This document shows positions 22,650-31,114 of a stretch of DNA of 59,395 nucleotides, piece after piece. A model generated the notes under the pieces. That model was not told the DNA's origin. It searched no databases and saw only the letters and a program-made list of their open reading frames with translations. The DNA lies in the NCBI GenBank assembly GCA_036704125.1, contig DATNQI010000054.1, positions 1 to 59,395 of the forward strand, given 5' to 3'. Source of the DNA: Pantanalinema sp. GTDB taxonomy: Bacteria; Cyanobacteriota; Sericytochromatia; S15B-MN24; UBA4093. The position numbers and the translations under genes are program-made. Numbering within the stretch: position 1 is the stretch's first letter; each line of letters opens with the position of its first letter.

Positions 22650-25108
22650 CCACGCTCGCGCCGAGCGCCTGCTTCCATTGCGGGCTCGACGCCAGGGACC
22701 CCGTCACCGGCCGGATCGGCGACCAGACGCGATCGTTCTGCTGTAAAGCCTGCAAGCTCGCCGCCGAGCTGATCGGCGGCGAGGGGCTCGACGGCTTCTA
22801 CGCCCGGCGCGAGGGTTTCGGCCTGAAGCCGAAGGCGGCGCACGACTTCCCCTTCGACGATCCCCACTTCCAGGAGAGCATCTCAAGATCCGAGGGCTGC
22901 TCCATGCGCGAGGTCGTCCTGGAGCTCGAGGGCCTTCACTGCTCGGCCTGCGTCTGGCTGATCGAGCGCATCCTCGGCAAGACCCCGGGGGTCGAGTCGG
23001 TGAGGGTCAACTTCACCGCCCGGCGCGTCGTCATCCGCTGGGATCCCGCCACCGTCCGCCTCGGAGCCCTGGCCGACACGCTCGGCGCCCTGGGCTACCC
23101 CCCCTCTCCCTACGACCCCACCGGCTCCGACCGCCGGGCCCGCACGCGCCAGCGCGCCATGCTGATCCGGCTCTCGGTCGCTGCCCTGGCCGCCCTCGGG
23201 GCCATGTTCGTGGGCGAGGGCCTCAACTGGGGCGGGTTCGACGCGAGCGAGCACCACCTGCGCGGGATGCTGTCGTGGGTGGGGCTTGCGATCGCGACGC
23301 CGGCGGCCCTGTACGTGGGCTGGCCCTTCTTCAAGAGCGCCTGGACCGGGCTGCGCGCGGGCGCGCTCACCATGGACGCCACGATCACCCTCGCCTCGCT
23401 GATGGCCTACCTCGCGAGCGTCTGGGCGACGGTCACCGGCCGCGGCGCGGTCTACTTCGATTGCCTGCTGGCGCTGCTGTTCTTCCTGCTGGTCGGGCGC
23501 GCCCTCGAGGGGGCGGTGCGGCGCCGGGTGCTCGGGCTGGCCGAGCGGAACTGGCGGCTGGCCGCCCCCAGCGCGACCCGGCTCAAGGACGACGGCGAGG
23601 AGACGGTGGCGACCTCGGCCATCCGGACAGGCGATCGCCTGCTGGTGCGCCCGGGCGAGACGATCCCGGTCGACGGCCGCGTGGAGTCGGGCACCGGCCA
23701 CGTGGACGAGGCCATGCTCAGCGGCGAGTCGCTCCCGGTCTCGAAGGCTCCCGAGAGTCCCGTCACGGCAGGCACCCTCAACCTGGAAGGGGCGCTCGTG
23801 GTGCGCGCCGAGCGGGTGGGCGCCGAGACCACGCTCGCCCAGATCGTGCGCTGGGTGAGCGAGGCGGACGCCGCGCGCTCTCCCTCCCAGCTGCTCGCGG
23901 ACAAGGCGGCGACGGTCTTCTTGCCCCTGCTCGTCCTGGTGGCGGGCCTGACGTTCTGGCTCAACCTGCCGCTCGGGCTGGACCATGCGATCCGCAACAC
24001 CGTGTCGGTGCTGATCGTGACCTGCCCGTGCGCGCTGGGGCTCGCGACGCCGGCGGCGATCGCCGTGGCCATGGCCCGCGGGGTCCGCGAGGGGATCCTG
24101 TTCAAGGGCGGCCTGGAGCTCGAGCGCCTGCGCGGGGTGACCCACCTGATCCTGGACAAGACGGGGACGGTGACGGCGGGCCGGATGCGCGTGACGCGCG
24201 TCGAGGGCGAGGGCCTTGAACTCGCGGCCTCGCTCGAGGCCCTCTCGGAGCACCCGATGGCCCGGGCGGTGACGGCCCATGCCCAGGAGCAAGGGCTGGC
24301 TCCGCTTCCGGTCGAGGGCTTCAAGGCGATCCCCGGGTGCGGGGTGGAAGGCACGGTCGCGGGGCACCAGGTGCGGATCGGGAAGCCGGGATGGCTCGAC
24401 TCCATGGAACTTGATTTTATCCCCCCACCCCCCACCCCGAGCCGCTCTCGGGCATCCGTGCCCTTCGCGGCATCAGCGCATCCTGCGCAAGTCCACCAGG
24501 GGGCGGGGAGTCCCGGACCGGAGACGGACAGCCGTATCCTGATCGCGCGGGACGGGAGGGTCGTGGGCTCCGTCTCGATCGCGGACACCCTGCGCCCCGA
24601 CGCGGCCGAGACCCTCGGTGCGCTCAAGGCGCGCGGGATCGAGGGGATGCTGCTGTCGGGCGATCGCAGGCATGTGGTCGAGGCGATCGCCGGCAAGCTC
24701 GGCCTCGCGCGCTTCTTCTCCGACGTCCTTCCCGACGGCAAGCGCGCGGTGATACAATCCGAGCGCGGACACGGGCGCGTGGTGGCCATGGTGGGCGACG
24801 GCGTGAACGACGCCCCGGCGCTGGCGAGCGCCGACGTGGGCATCGCCATGGGGCAGGGGGCCGCGATCGCGGCGTCGGCCGCGGGGGTCGTGCTGCTGGG
24901 CGATCGCCTCGGCCAGCTGCTCGACGCCTTGCGCCTCTCGGAGGCGACGGTCGCCACGATCCGCGCCAACTTCGCCCTCTCGGCGCTCTACAACGTGGTG
25001 GCGGTGCCGGTCGCGGCGATGGGCTGGGTCTCGCCCCAGTGGGCCGCGGTGCTGATGCCCGCGAGCTCGCTCTTGGTCCTCTTCAACTCCCTACGTCTGT
25101 CGAGGTGA
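22646..25108 (+). CDS. ccoI: CcoI, copper-translocating P1B-type ATPase
   Basis: An 820-residue protein. The N-terminus has a zinc-finger-like Cys cluster (CFHCG, FCCKACK), then a heavy-metal-associated domain with CSACV. The ATPase core has the translocation motif CPCALGLATP, phosphorylation site DKTGTVT, HP locus EHPMARAV, TGES-equivalent LSGESLPV and hinge GDGVNDAP. The Cys-rich N-terminal domain and the operon identify the FixI/CcoI subgroup, which delivers copper for cbb3. Residues about 588-628 (IPPPPTPSRSRAS onward) are a Pro/Ser/Ala-rich insertion in the nucleotide-binding domain that interrupts an otherwise normal sequence in frame. Catalytic motifs are intact. Confidence 0.95.
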   Translation: MTTLAPSACFHCGLDARDPVTGRIGDQTRSFCCKACKLAAELIGGEGLDGFYARREGFGLKPKAAHDFPFDDPHFQESISRSEGCSMREVVLELEGLHCSACVWLIERILGKTPGVESVRVNFTARRVVIRWDPATVRLGALADTLGALGYPPSPYDPTGSDRRARTRQRAMLIRLSVAALAALGAMFVGEGLNWGGFDASEHHLRGMLSWVGLAIATPAALYVGWPFFKSAWTGLRAGALTMDATITLASLMAYLASVWATVTGRGAVYFDCLLALLFFLLVGRALEGAVRRRVLGLAERNWRLAAPSATRLKDDGEETVATSAIRTGDRLLVRPGETIPVDGRVESGTGHVDEAMLSGESLPVSKAPESPVTAGTLNLEGALVVRAERVGAETTLAQIVRWVSEADAARSPSQLLADKAATVFLPLLVLVAGLTFWLNLPLGLDHAIRNTVSVLIVTCPCALGLATPAAIAVAMARGVREGILFKGGLELERLRGVTHLILDKTGTVTAGRMRVTRVEGEGLELAASLEALSEHPMARAVTAHAQEQGLAPLPVEGFKAIPGCGVEGTVAGHQVRIGKPGWLDSMELDFIPPPPTPSRSRASVPFAASAHPAQVHQGAGSPGPETDSRILIARDGRVVGSVSIADTLRPDAAETLGALKARGIEGMLLSGDRRHVVEAIAGKLGLARFFSDVLPDGKRAVIQSERGHGRVVAMVGDGVNDAPALASADVGIAMGQGAAIAASAAGVVLLGDRLGQLLDALRLSEATVATIRANFALSALYNVVAVPVAAMGWVSPQWAAVLMPASSLLVLFNSLRLSR

Positions 25109-25112
25109 CGCC

Positions 25113-25253
25113 TTGGAAGCCATGTTCATCATCCTGCCCATCACCTTCCTGGCCGCCGCCTACCTCCTGTACGCGCTGATCAAGGGAATCCGGGCAGGGG
25201 AGTACGACGACGTGGAGGGCGAGAAGTACCGCATCCTCCACGACGAAGAGTGA
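25113..25253 (+). CDS. ccoS: CcoS, cbb3 maturation protein
   Basis: A 46-residue protein just after ccoI. TTG 25113 follows GAGGTG at suitable distance; ATG 25122 is the alternative. A single N-terminal membrane helix (FIILPITFLAAAYLLYAL) is followed by IRAGEYDDVEGEKYRIL, the conserved tail of CcoS/FixS in which the xGxxDD motif is recognisable. CcoS is required for haem and copper insertion into CcoN. It ends the operon. Confidence 0.88.
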   Translation: MEAMFIILPITFLAAAYLLYALIKGIRAGEYDDVEGEKYRILHDEE

Positions 25254-25357
25254 CGATCGAGCCGGACGCTTCGGCGCCTCCCCTCACGCTGGGGCAAGGA
25301 TCGCAAGGGACTCACCGATAATAAGCAGGTGCACCCCCGGTTCGTCAGGAGGAGAGG

Positions 25358-26314
25358 ATGATCGTCACCCAGCGCGTGGGAATCCCCGTCGTCGACATGG
25401 ACGACTATCGCTCGGGCTCGCCCGAGGCCCGCGAGAACTTCGTCAAGACGCTCGGCGACGGGCTCAAGGAGTTCGGCTTCATCACCGTCGGACACCACGG
25501 CATCGACCAGGAGCTGATCCGCAAGGCCTATCGCCTTTACCAGGACTTCTTCGCCCTGGACCTCGAGACCAAGCGCAAGTACGGCAAGCGCCACGGCGGC
25601 CAGCGCGGCTACACCGAGTTCGGCTCGGAGAACGCCAAGGGCAACCCCGTCCCCGACCTCAAGGAGTTCTGGCACGTGGGCCGCGAGCTCGCCGCAGGCC
25701 ATCCCTTGCGCTCCGAGTACCCCGACAACGTCTGGCCCGCAGAGATCGCCGAGTTCAAGCAGACCGTCCTCGCGCTCTACGGCCAGCTCGATAGCTGCGT
25801 CGACACCTTCCTCTTCGCCCTGGCCGACTACTTCGAGCTGCCCCGGACCACCTTCTCCGACATGGTCAAGGACGGCAACAGCATCCTGCGCACCATCCAC
25901 TACCCGCCGCTCTCGCCCGACGCCGATCCCCGCGCGGTGCGCGCCGCCGCCCACGAGGACATCAACATGATCACCATCCTCTGCGAGGCGACCTCGTCGG
26001 GGCTGGAGCTGCTCACCCGCTCGGGCGAGTGGCTGGCCATCGACGCCCTCGAGGGCCAGATCGTCGTGGACGCGGGCGACATGCTGCAGCGGGTCACCAA
26101 CCACGTGATCCCCTCGACCACCCACCGCGTCGTCAACCCCGAGGGCCCGAACACCGCCCGCTACTCGATGCCCTTCTTCGTCCACCCCTACAGCGCGTGC
26201 GACCTCACGGCCCTCGACCGGTTCGTGACCGACGAGAGCCCGCGCAAGGATCCCCCCATCACCGCCGGCGCCTTCCTCGAGCAGCGCCTGCGCGAGATCG
26301 GCCTGATCAAGTAA
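25358..26314 (+). CDS. 2-oxoglutarate/Fe(II)-dependent oxygenase, isopenicillin N synthase family
   Basis: A 318-residue cytosolic protein. The N-terminal DIOX_N domain (IPVVDMDDYRSGSPEARENF, ELIRKAYRLYQDFFAL) is followed by a double-stranded beta helix with iron ligands in AAHEDINMI (His, Asp) and PSTTHRVVNP (distal His), and the co-substrate site RYSMPFF. These are the hallmarks of plant-type 2OG oxygenases in bacteria. The substrate is unknown. GGAGG lies upstream of ATG 25358, and a strong terminator at 26347 closes the transcript, so it is monocistronic. Confidence 0.93.
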   Translation: MIVTQRVGIPVVDMDDYRSGSPEARENFVKTLGDGLKEFGFITVGHHGIDQELIRKAYRLYQDFFALDLETKRKYGKRHGGQRGYTEFGSENAKGNPVPDLKEFWHVGRELAAGHPLRSEYPDNVWPAEIAEFKQTVLALYGQLDSCVDTFLFALADYFELPRTTFSDMVKDGNSILRTIHYPPLSPDADPRAVRAAAHEDINMITILCEATSSGLELLTRSGEWLAIDALEGQIVVDAGDMLQRVTNHVIPSTTHRVVNPEGPNTARYSMPFFVHPYSACDLTALDRFVTDESPRKDPPITAGAFLEQRLREIGLIK

Positions 26315-26346
26315 GACGCCCCTTTAAGCCAAAGGTCACCCGAACG

Positions 26347-26390
26347 CAACACGATCCGGCCTACGATGAGGGCCGGATCGTGTTGTTTCT
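26347..26390 (+). terminator. Strong terminator after the oxygenase gene
   Basis: A perfect 15-bp stem (CAACACGATCCGGCC / GGCCGGATCGTGTTG) with a 9-nt loop is followed by TTTCT, 33 bp after the stop at 26314. Confidence 0.85.
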
Positions 26391-26407
26391 GCTTGAGGAG
26401 TGAGGTC

Positions 26408-26542
26408 ATGCTCGAGAAAGCCACCGCCCTGGTCGCCAGCTATAACGCCATGGTCATGGTCGCGATCGCCGCCTTCGGCATCGCGTCGGCCACCGTCTGG
26501 ACGCTGGCCATGCGCCAGCGCAAGTCCCGCGGCGAATCGTAA
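26408..26542 (+). CDS. Small membrane protein (44 aa)
   Basis: A short frame with a good ribosome site (GAGGAG before ATG 26408). It encodes one membrane helix (MVMVAIAAFGIASATVWTLA) followed by a basic tail RQRKSRGES, giving an N-out/C-in topology by the positive-inside rule. No family is recognised. It lies right after the terminator of the oxygenase gene and before the TauE gene. It could be translated from its own short transcript or from read-through. Support is the ribosome site, codon use and helix. Confidence 0.5.
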   Translation: MLEKATALVASYNAMVMVAIAAFGIASATVWTLAMRQRKSRGES

Positions 26543-26636
26543 CCCCTTTCGCCGAGATCGACCGGGGGCAGGCTGAGCCTGCCCCCGGTTTCGCATGGGG
26601 AGCAGGCATTGACGCCCACCGAGGAAGGGAAGTAGC

Positions 26637-26653
26637 ATACCCCTACCCCGTAT
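26637..26653. promoter_or_regulatory. CsoR/CstR-like operator candidate upstream of tauE-like gene
   Basis: A 17-nt site ATACCCCTACCCCGTAT with symmetric ATAC/GTAT ends and G/C tracts, 25 bp before the TauE start. It has the same length and ends as the better palindrome at 27498. Confidence 0.4.
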
Positions 26654-26678
26654 AGCTTACCTTTCGTGAGGCTCACCC

Positions 26679-27446
26679 ATGACCATCCTGCTGCTCGCCA
26701 TCGGCTTCGTCGGCGCCTTCATCTCGGGCCTGCTCGGCGTGGGGGGGGCCATCGTCCTGATCCCCATGCTGCTGTACCTTCCCCCGCTCCTGGGGCTGGG
26801 GCGGCTCGGCATCGTCGAGATCGGCGGCATGTCGATCGTCCAGGTGCTCGTCGCCTCCTTGCTCGGCCTGCTCTCCCACCGCCGGGCGGGGCACTTCTCG
26901 AGGCGCGTGGCCCTGCCCATGGGGATCGCCATGGCCGTGGCCTCGGCCCTCGGCGCCGGCCTCTCGAGCGTCTTCTCGGGCGAGGTCCTGAGGGCGCTGT
27001 TCGCGCTTCTCGCCGGCGCGGCCGCCCTGCTGATGGTCCTGCCGGCCCCGGCCTCGGCGGACGGCGAGGAGCTGCCCGAGGGCTTCAGCCCCGCGCTGGC
27101 CTCGGCGATCGCCTCGTTGGTGGGCCTGCTGTCGGGCCTGCTCGGGGCGGGCGGCGCCTTCATGCTCACCCCTCTGATGCGCTCGGTGCTGGGGCTGCCC
27201 ATGCGCCTGATCATCGGCAACTCGCTGGCCATCGTCTTCATCTCGGCCCTCTCGGCCAGCGCGACCAAGGCCCTCACCGCCCAGATCCCGTATCAGCACG
27301 CCGCCCTCCTGGTGGCGGGCGCGCTCGCGGGATCCCCGCTCGGCGCCCGGGCCTCGCTGCGCGCGCCGGTGAAGGCCCTGCGCTGGATCATGGCGATCGT
27401 GATCGGTTCGACCGCCGTCAAGATGACGCTCGACCTCCTGAGGTGA
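26679..27446 (+). CDS. TauE/SafE-family sulfur-compound transporter
   Basis: A 255-residue protein with about eight membrane helices in two repeats; the paired motifs SGLLGVGGAIVLIPMLLY and SGLLGAGGAFMLTPLM are the family signature. TauE/SafE proteins export sulfite, sulfoacetate or related anions. Its neighbours (persulfide dioxygenase, TusA, DsrE2, YeiH, YeeE/YedE) suggest that it removes sulfite or thiosulfate made from persulfide oxidation, as TauE does in the staphylococcal cst locus. An operator-like site lies just upstream. Confidence 0.9.
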   Translation: MTILLLAIGFVGAFISGLLGVGGAIVLIPMLLYLPPLLGLGRLGIVEIGGMSIVQVLVASLLGLLSHRRAGHFSRRVALPMGIAMAVASALGAGLSSVFSGEVLRALFALLAGAAALLMVLPAPASADGEELPEGFSPALASAIASLVGLLSGLLGAGGAFMLTPLMRSVLGLPMRLIIGNSLAIVFISALSASATKALTAQIPYQHAALLVAGALAGSPLGARASLRAPVKALRWIMAIVIGSTAVKMTLDLLR

Positions 27447-27479
27447 ACGACCGACAGTTGACTCCTCGGAGGCGATCTC

Positions 27480-27514
27480 TTACCATTGGTAACGAACATA
27501 CCCTAGAGGGGTAT
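27480..27514. promoter_or_regulatory. Two operator-like palindromes before the rhodanese-MBL gene
   Basis: TTACCA-T-TGGTAA (27480-27492) is followed by ATACCC-TAGAG-GGGTAT (27498-27514). The second matches the form of CsoR-family operators, including the persulfide sensor CstR (ATAC with C tracts facing G tracts and GTAT). Both precede the start at 27571. No regulator gene of this family is in the window. Confidence 0.55.
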
Positions 27515-27570
27515 GGTAATCGAAGATCTCGCGACGGATAAGCGACCGATAAACAACCATGGAGGTCCCC

Positions 27571-28707
27571 ATGTTCGAACTTTCCCCCGCTGAACTCAAG
27601 GCCCGGCTCGACCGCCAGGAGGCGATCGCCCTGCTGGACGTGCGCAACGCCGAGGAGTTCGAGGCCTGGCGCATCGAGAGCAAGCACGATTTCCCCGTGG
27701 CCCACGTGGCCTACTTCGACTTCATCGAGGATCCCGAGGCGGCGATCGCGGCCCTTCCCTTCTCGCAAGAGCAGGAGGTGGTGGTGGTCTGCGCCAAGGG
27801 CGGCTCCTCCGAGTTCGTGGCGAACTTGATGAACGAGGCGGGCTACAACGCCCTCAACATGACCGGCGGCATGCAGGCCTGGGGCGACCTCTACGAGGTC
27901 CGCGAGGTGGTGCCCTCGAGCGCTCGCCTCACCCTGCTGCAGTTCAACCGGGTCGGAAAGGGCTGCCTCTCCTACCTGATCGCATCGGGCAAGGAGGCGA
28001 TCGTGGTCGACCCGGGCCGGCACGTCGCCCAGTACGTGGAGGAGGCCAAGAGGCGCGGGCTGAGCATCGCCCACGTGGTGGACACCCACGTCCACGCCGA
28101 TCACGTCTCGGGCGCTCCTGAGCTCGTCGAGCTGACGGGGGCCCCCTACCACCTTCACGAGGGTGACGCCTCCTTCGGCAAGCTGAACGTCGCCTCCGGC
28201 GAGGGCCAGATCCGGCTGGGCGAGCTGGTGGTGGACGTGCTCCAGGAGCACACCCCGGGCCACACCCCGGGCAGCACCAGCCTGGTGGTGGACGGTCGCT
28301 TCTTCATCTCGGGCGACACCCTCTTCGTCAAGTCGGTCGGCCGTCCCGACCTGGGCGGCCACGCGGTGGAGTGGGCGCACGACCTCTACCGGACCCTGAG
28401 CGAGAAGATCCGCCGGCTCTCGGACGACACGACGGTGCTTCCCGGCCACTTCGCGAGCCTGGACGAGATCCGCGAGGACGGGGTCGTGGCGGGGGTCCTC
28501 GGCGAGATCCGCAAGAGCAACCCGGCCCTTGCCATCGAGGATGCGGGCGCCTTCGTCGCCTTCATCCAGGAGAACATGCGCCCCCAGCCCGAGCTCTACG
28601 GCGAGATCCGCCGGGTGAACCTGGGCCTGGTGAGCGCCTGCGAGGACCAGCGCACCGCCCTCGAGATCGGCAAGAACGAGTGCGCCGCCAGCAAGGCCCT
28701 CGCCTGA
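27571..28707 (+). CDS. Rhodanese-metallo-beta-lactamase fusion, likely persulfide dioxygenase
   Basis: A 378-residue protein from ATG 27571, which has GGAGG five bases upstream. Residues ~5-110 are a rhodanese domain (ALLDVRNAEEFEAWRIES, active loop VVCAKGGSS with the catalytic Cys). Residues ~120-350 are an ETHE1-type MBL domain with THVHADHVSG, HTPGHTPGSTSL, SGDTLF and LPGHF iron ligands. Such enzymes oxidise glutathione or other low-molecular persulfides to sulfite and can transfer sulfur to make thiosulfate. The domain order is rhodanese first, the reverse of most CstB-like fusions. It heads the unit that continues with tusA-like and dsrE-like genes. Confidence 0.93.
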   Translation: MFELSPAELKARLDRQEAIALLDVRNAEEFEAWRIESKHDFPVAHVAYFDFIEDPEAAIAALPFSQEQEVVVVCAKGGSSEFVANLMNEAGYNALNMTGGMQAWGDLYEVREVVPSSARLTLLQFNRVGKGCLSYLIASGKEAIVVDPGRHVAQYVEEAKRRGLSIAHVVDTHVHADHVSGAPELVELTGAPYHLHEGDASFGKLNVASGEGQIRLGELVVDVLQEHTPGHTPGSTSLVVDGRFFISGDTLFVKSVGRPDLGGHAVEWAHDLYRTLSEKIRRLSDDTTVLPGHFASLDEIREDGVVAGVLGEIRKSNPALAIEDAGAFVAFIQENMRPQPELYGEIRRVNLGLVSACEDQRTALEIGKNECAASKALA

Positions 28708-28747
28708 CCCCGCCTGCATGCCCGCTTAGATAGAGAGGATCATCCCC

Positions 28748-29005
28748 ATGCAAAACCACGACGCCACCAAGACCCTCGACGTGAAGGGCCTCAAGTGCCC
28801 CATGCCCATCGTCAAGGCCAAGAAGGAGCTGGACGCCATGGCCCCCGGCGAGACCCTCGCGGTGCTCGCGACGGACAGGGGCTCGGTGCTGGATTTCCAG
28901 GGCTGGGCCAAGACCAACAAGACGGCCCGCCTGGTCGAGCAGCAGACCGTGACGAGTGACGACGGCCGCGAGGTGTACGTCCACGTCATCGAGCGCCAGG
29001 GCTAA
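28748..29005 (+). CDS. TusA-family sulfur carrier
   Basis: An 85-residue protein with the TusA/SirA signature LDVKGLKCPMPIVKAKKEL; the Cys in CPMP carries the persulfide. The rest (PGETLAVLATDRGSVLDFQG) has the usual beta-alpha layout. It accepts and passes sulfane sulfur between rhodaneses and DsrE-like proteins in the cytosol. It lies 40 bp after the rhodanese-MBL gene and 12 bp before the DsrE2-like gene. Confidence 0.93.
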   Translation: MQNHDATKTLDVKGLKCPMPIVKAKKELDAMAPGETLAVLATDRGSVLDFQGWAKTNKTARLVEQQTVTSDDGREVYVHVIERQG

Positions 29006-29017
29006 GGAGTAAACACG

Positions 29018-29572
29018 ATGGATTCCACCGCAACGATCTCGGCCCTCGAGGCGCGCGTCGCGCGCCTCGAGGGCGACCTCGCCGGGCTCAAGGAGAACGT
29101 CCCCGAGGACCGCGTCTCGATGATCGTCTTCTCGGGCGACCTGGACAAGACCCTCGCGGCCTTCATCATCGCCACGGGTGCTGCCACCATGGGCATGGAG
29201 GTCTCCATGTTCTTCACCTTCTGGGGGCTCTCGGCCATCAAGGAGCGCCGGCTCTTCGACGCCAAGTCGCTCAGCGAGCGGATGATGGCCATGATGACCC
29301 CTTCGAGCTCCAAGGAGCTGAACCCCTCGAAGATGGCCTTCATGGGGGCCGGGGCGGCCCTCTTGCGCCAGATGATGAAGGACAAGGACGTGGCCTCGCT
29401 GGAGGACCTCATCTCCCTGGCCCGGGAGATGGGCGTCACCTTCACCGCCTGCGAGATGAGCATGGACGTGATGGGCGTCAAGCGCGAGGAGCTGCTCGCC
29501 GACGCGCAGCTGGGCGGGGTGGCGACCTTCATGGCGGACGCGCTGAAGAGCCGCGTCTCGCTCTTCATCTAG
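29018..29572 (+). CDS. DsrE2-like peroxiredoxin-family protein
   Basis: A 184-residue protein. An N-terminal coiled coil (ISALEARVARLEGDLAGL) is followed by a DsrE/DsrF/DrsH-like domain: SMIVFSGDLDKTLAAFIIAT, EVSMFFTFWGLSAI, MAFMGAGAALLRQMMK and the conserved Cys in FTACEMSMDVMG. These features match the DsrE2 subgroup, which works with TusA and rhodanese in cytosolic sulfur transfer. Membrane association is possible through the hydrophobic Met-rich segments. Confidence 0.9.
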   Translation: MDSTATISALEARVARLEGDLAGLKENVPEDRVSMIVFSGDLDKTLAAFIIATGAATMGMEVSMFFTFWGLSAIKERRLFDAKSLSERMMAMMTPSSSKELNPSKMAFMGAGAALLRQMMKDKDVASLEDLISLAREMGVTFTACEMSMDVMGVKREELLADAQLGGVATFMADALKSRVSLFI

Positions 29573-29585
29573 GAAGGATCGCCCC

Positions 29586-30593
29586 ATGACCAGCACGACC
29601 GTCCCCCCCCTCAAGGCGAACCCGGCGATCGGCGTCGCCATGGCGCTGGCGATCGCCACCCTCAGCTACTATCTCGCCACCCTCCCGGGCCTCAAGGTCA
29701 TCGGGGCGCTGACGGTGGCCCTCATCGTCGGCATCCTCTGGCGCGCCGCGGCGGGGTTGCCGAGCGCCGCGCTGAGCGGCACCAGGTTCACGGCCCGGAC
29801 CGTCCTGCGCGCCGGGATCGTCCTGATGGGGGCGCGGCTCGACTTCGCCATCGTCGCCCAGGCGGGCCCCAAGATCCTCCTGCTCGACCTGGTCATGATC
29901 GGGCTCGGCATCGCGGGCATCTTCTGGATCACCCGGCGCTTCGGGGTCGAGCGCAAGCTCGGGCTGCTCGTCGCGGTGGGCACCAGCATCTGCGGGGCGA
30001 GCGCCGTGGCCGCAGCCGCCGGCGTCACCAAGGCCGACGAGGACCAGACCACCCTCGCCGTCGCCCTCATGGGCATCCTCGGCACGATCGGGGTGCTGCT
30101 CTACGTGTTCGGAGGGCGCTTCATCGGGCTCAGCGACCACCAGCTCGCGATCCTCTCGGGCTCGACCCTGCACGAGGTCGCCCAGGTCATGGCCGCGGCC
30201 TTCTCGTTCGGCCCCGCAGCCGGCGAGATGGGCACCCTGGTCAAGCTCACCCGGGTGGTGCTGCTCGCCCCCGCCCTGGTGCTGGTCGGGTTCTTCATGG
30301 GAGGCGAGCGCCTGCGCTACACCTGGAAGGAGCCGCCCATCCCCTGGTTCGTCATCGGCTTTTTGGCGATGGGGGTCGCCGGCACCGTCGGGATCCTGAG
30401 CCCCGCCGCGCGCAGCGCCCTCTCGAACGCGAGCATCTTCCTGATGGTGATGGCCATGGCGGCGATGGGCCTCAACACCCCGCTCGCCATGATCCGCAAG
30501 GCCGGCATGAAGGTCATCTACGCGGGGCTCACGGGCTTCGCCCTGCTCGCGGCCACGAGCTACCTGCTGATCAGGGTCCTCGACATCCAGTAA
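29586..30593 (+). CDS. YeiH-family putative sulfate/sulfite exporter
   Basis: A 335-residue protein with about ten membrane helices and the family motif VGTSICGASAVAAAA, followed by the second conserved loop SGSTLHEVAQVMAA. These identify the YeiH/UPF0324 (Cons_hypoth698) family, proposed to export sulfate or related anions. It is in a tight same-strand run (14 bp after the DsrE2-like gene), consistent with removing the end product of persulfide oxidation. Confidence 0.9.
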   Translation: MTSTTVPPLKANPAIGVAMALAIATLSYYLATLPGLKVIGALTVALIVGILWRAAAGLPSAALSGTRFTARTVLRAGIVLMGARLDFAIVAQAGPKILLLDLVMIGLGIAGIFWITRRFGVERKLGLLVAVGTSICGASAVAAAAGVTKADEDQTTLAVALMGILGTIGVLLYVFGGRFIGLSDHQLAILSGSTLHEVAQVMAAAFSFGPAAGEMGTLVKLTRVVLLAPALVLVGFFMGGERLRYTWKEPPIPWFVIGFLAMGVAGTVGILSPAARSALSNASIFLMVMAMAAMGLNTPLAMIRKAGMKVIYAGLTGFALLAATSYLLIRVLDIQ

Positions 30594-30603
30594 GGAGAAC
30601 GCC

Positions 30604-31113
30604 ATGCCCTCCGCTTCCACCTCCGAGGCCGAGCCTCGCTTCGGCCGCCTCGGCGTCGGGTTCGGGCTCCTGGGCGCGGCGTCCATCGCCCTCTTCGGGC
30701 CGATCGGCGTCTCGACCACCTACCCCAGGGCCGTCGGCGCGATGCTCGAGCGCCTCTTTCCCTCCTTCGCGGCCTCCCAGCCCTACCTCGTGCAGATCGG
30801 GGGCCTGGTGCGCCCCGAGACCGCGATCGTGCTCGGGCTCGTGATCGGGGGGCTCCTCGCAAGTCGCCTCTCGGGGGAGCGAGCACCCGGCGTCGAGCTG
30901 GTCCATGCGCACGAGCGCTCCCGCGCGCTGCGCTACCTCACGGCCTTCATCGGGGGCTTCCTGCTGCTCTTCGGAGCCCGCCTCGCCGGGGGGTGCACCA
31001 GCGGGCACGTCATCTCGGGGATCATGCAGCTCTCGGTGAGCGGGCTGATCTTCGGCGCCGGGGTCTTCGCCACCGGCATCCCCACCGCCAAGCTCTTGCA
31101 GAAAGGACGCTGA
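30604..31113 (+). CDS. YeeE/YedE-family sulfur transporter, first half
   Basis: A 169-residue protein with four membrane helices and the signature ARLAGGCTSGHVISG. YeeE/YedE proteins import thiosulfate or transfer sulfur through conserved Cys residues. In this genome the family is split into two adjacent genes, this one and that at 31115, each about half of the full-length transporter. It is followed with 1 bp spacing by the second half. Confidence 0.9.
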   Translation: MPSASTSEAEPRFGRLGVGFGLLGAASIALFGPIGVSTTYPRAVGAMLERLFPSFAASQPYLVQIGGLVRPETAIVLGLVIGGLLASRLSGERAPGVELVHAHERSRALRYLTAFIGGFLLLFGARLAGGCTSGHVISGIMQLSVSGLIFGAGVFATGIPTAKLLQKGR

Positions 31114-31114
31114 G

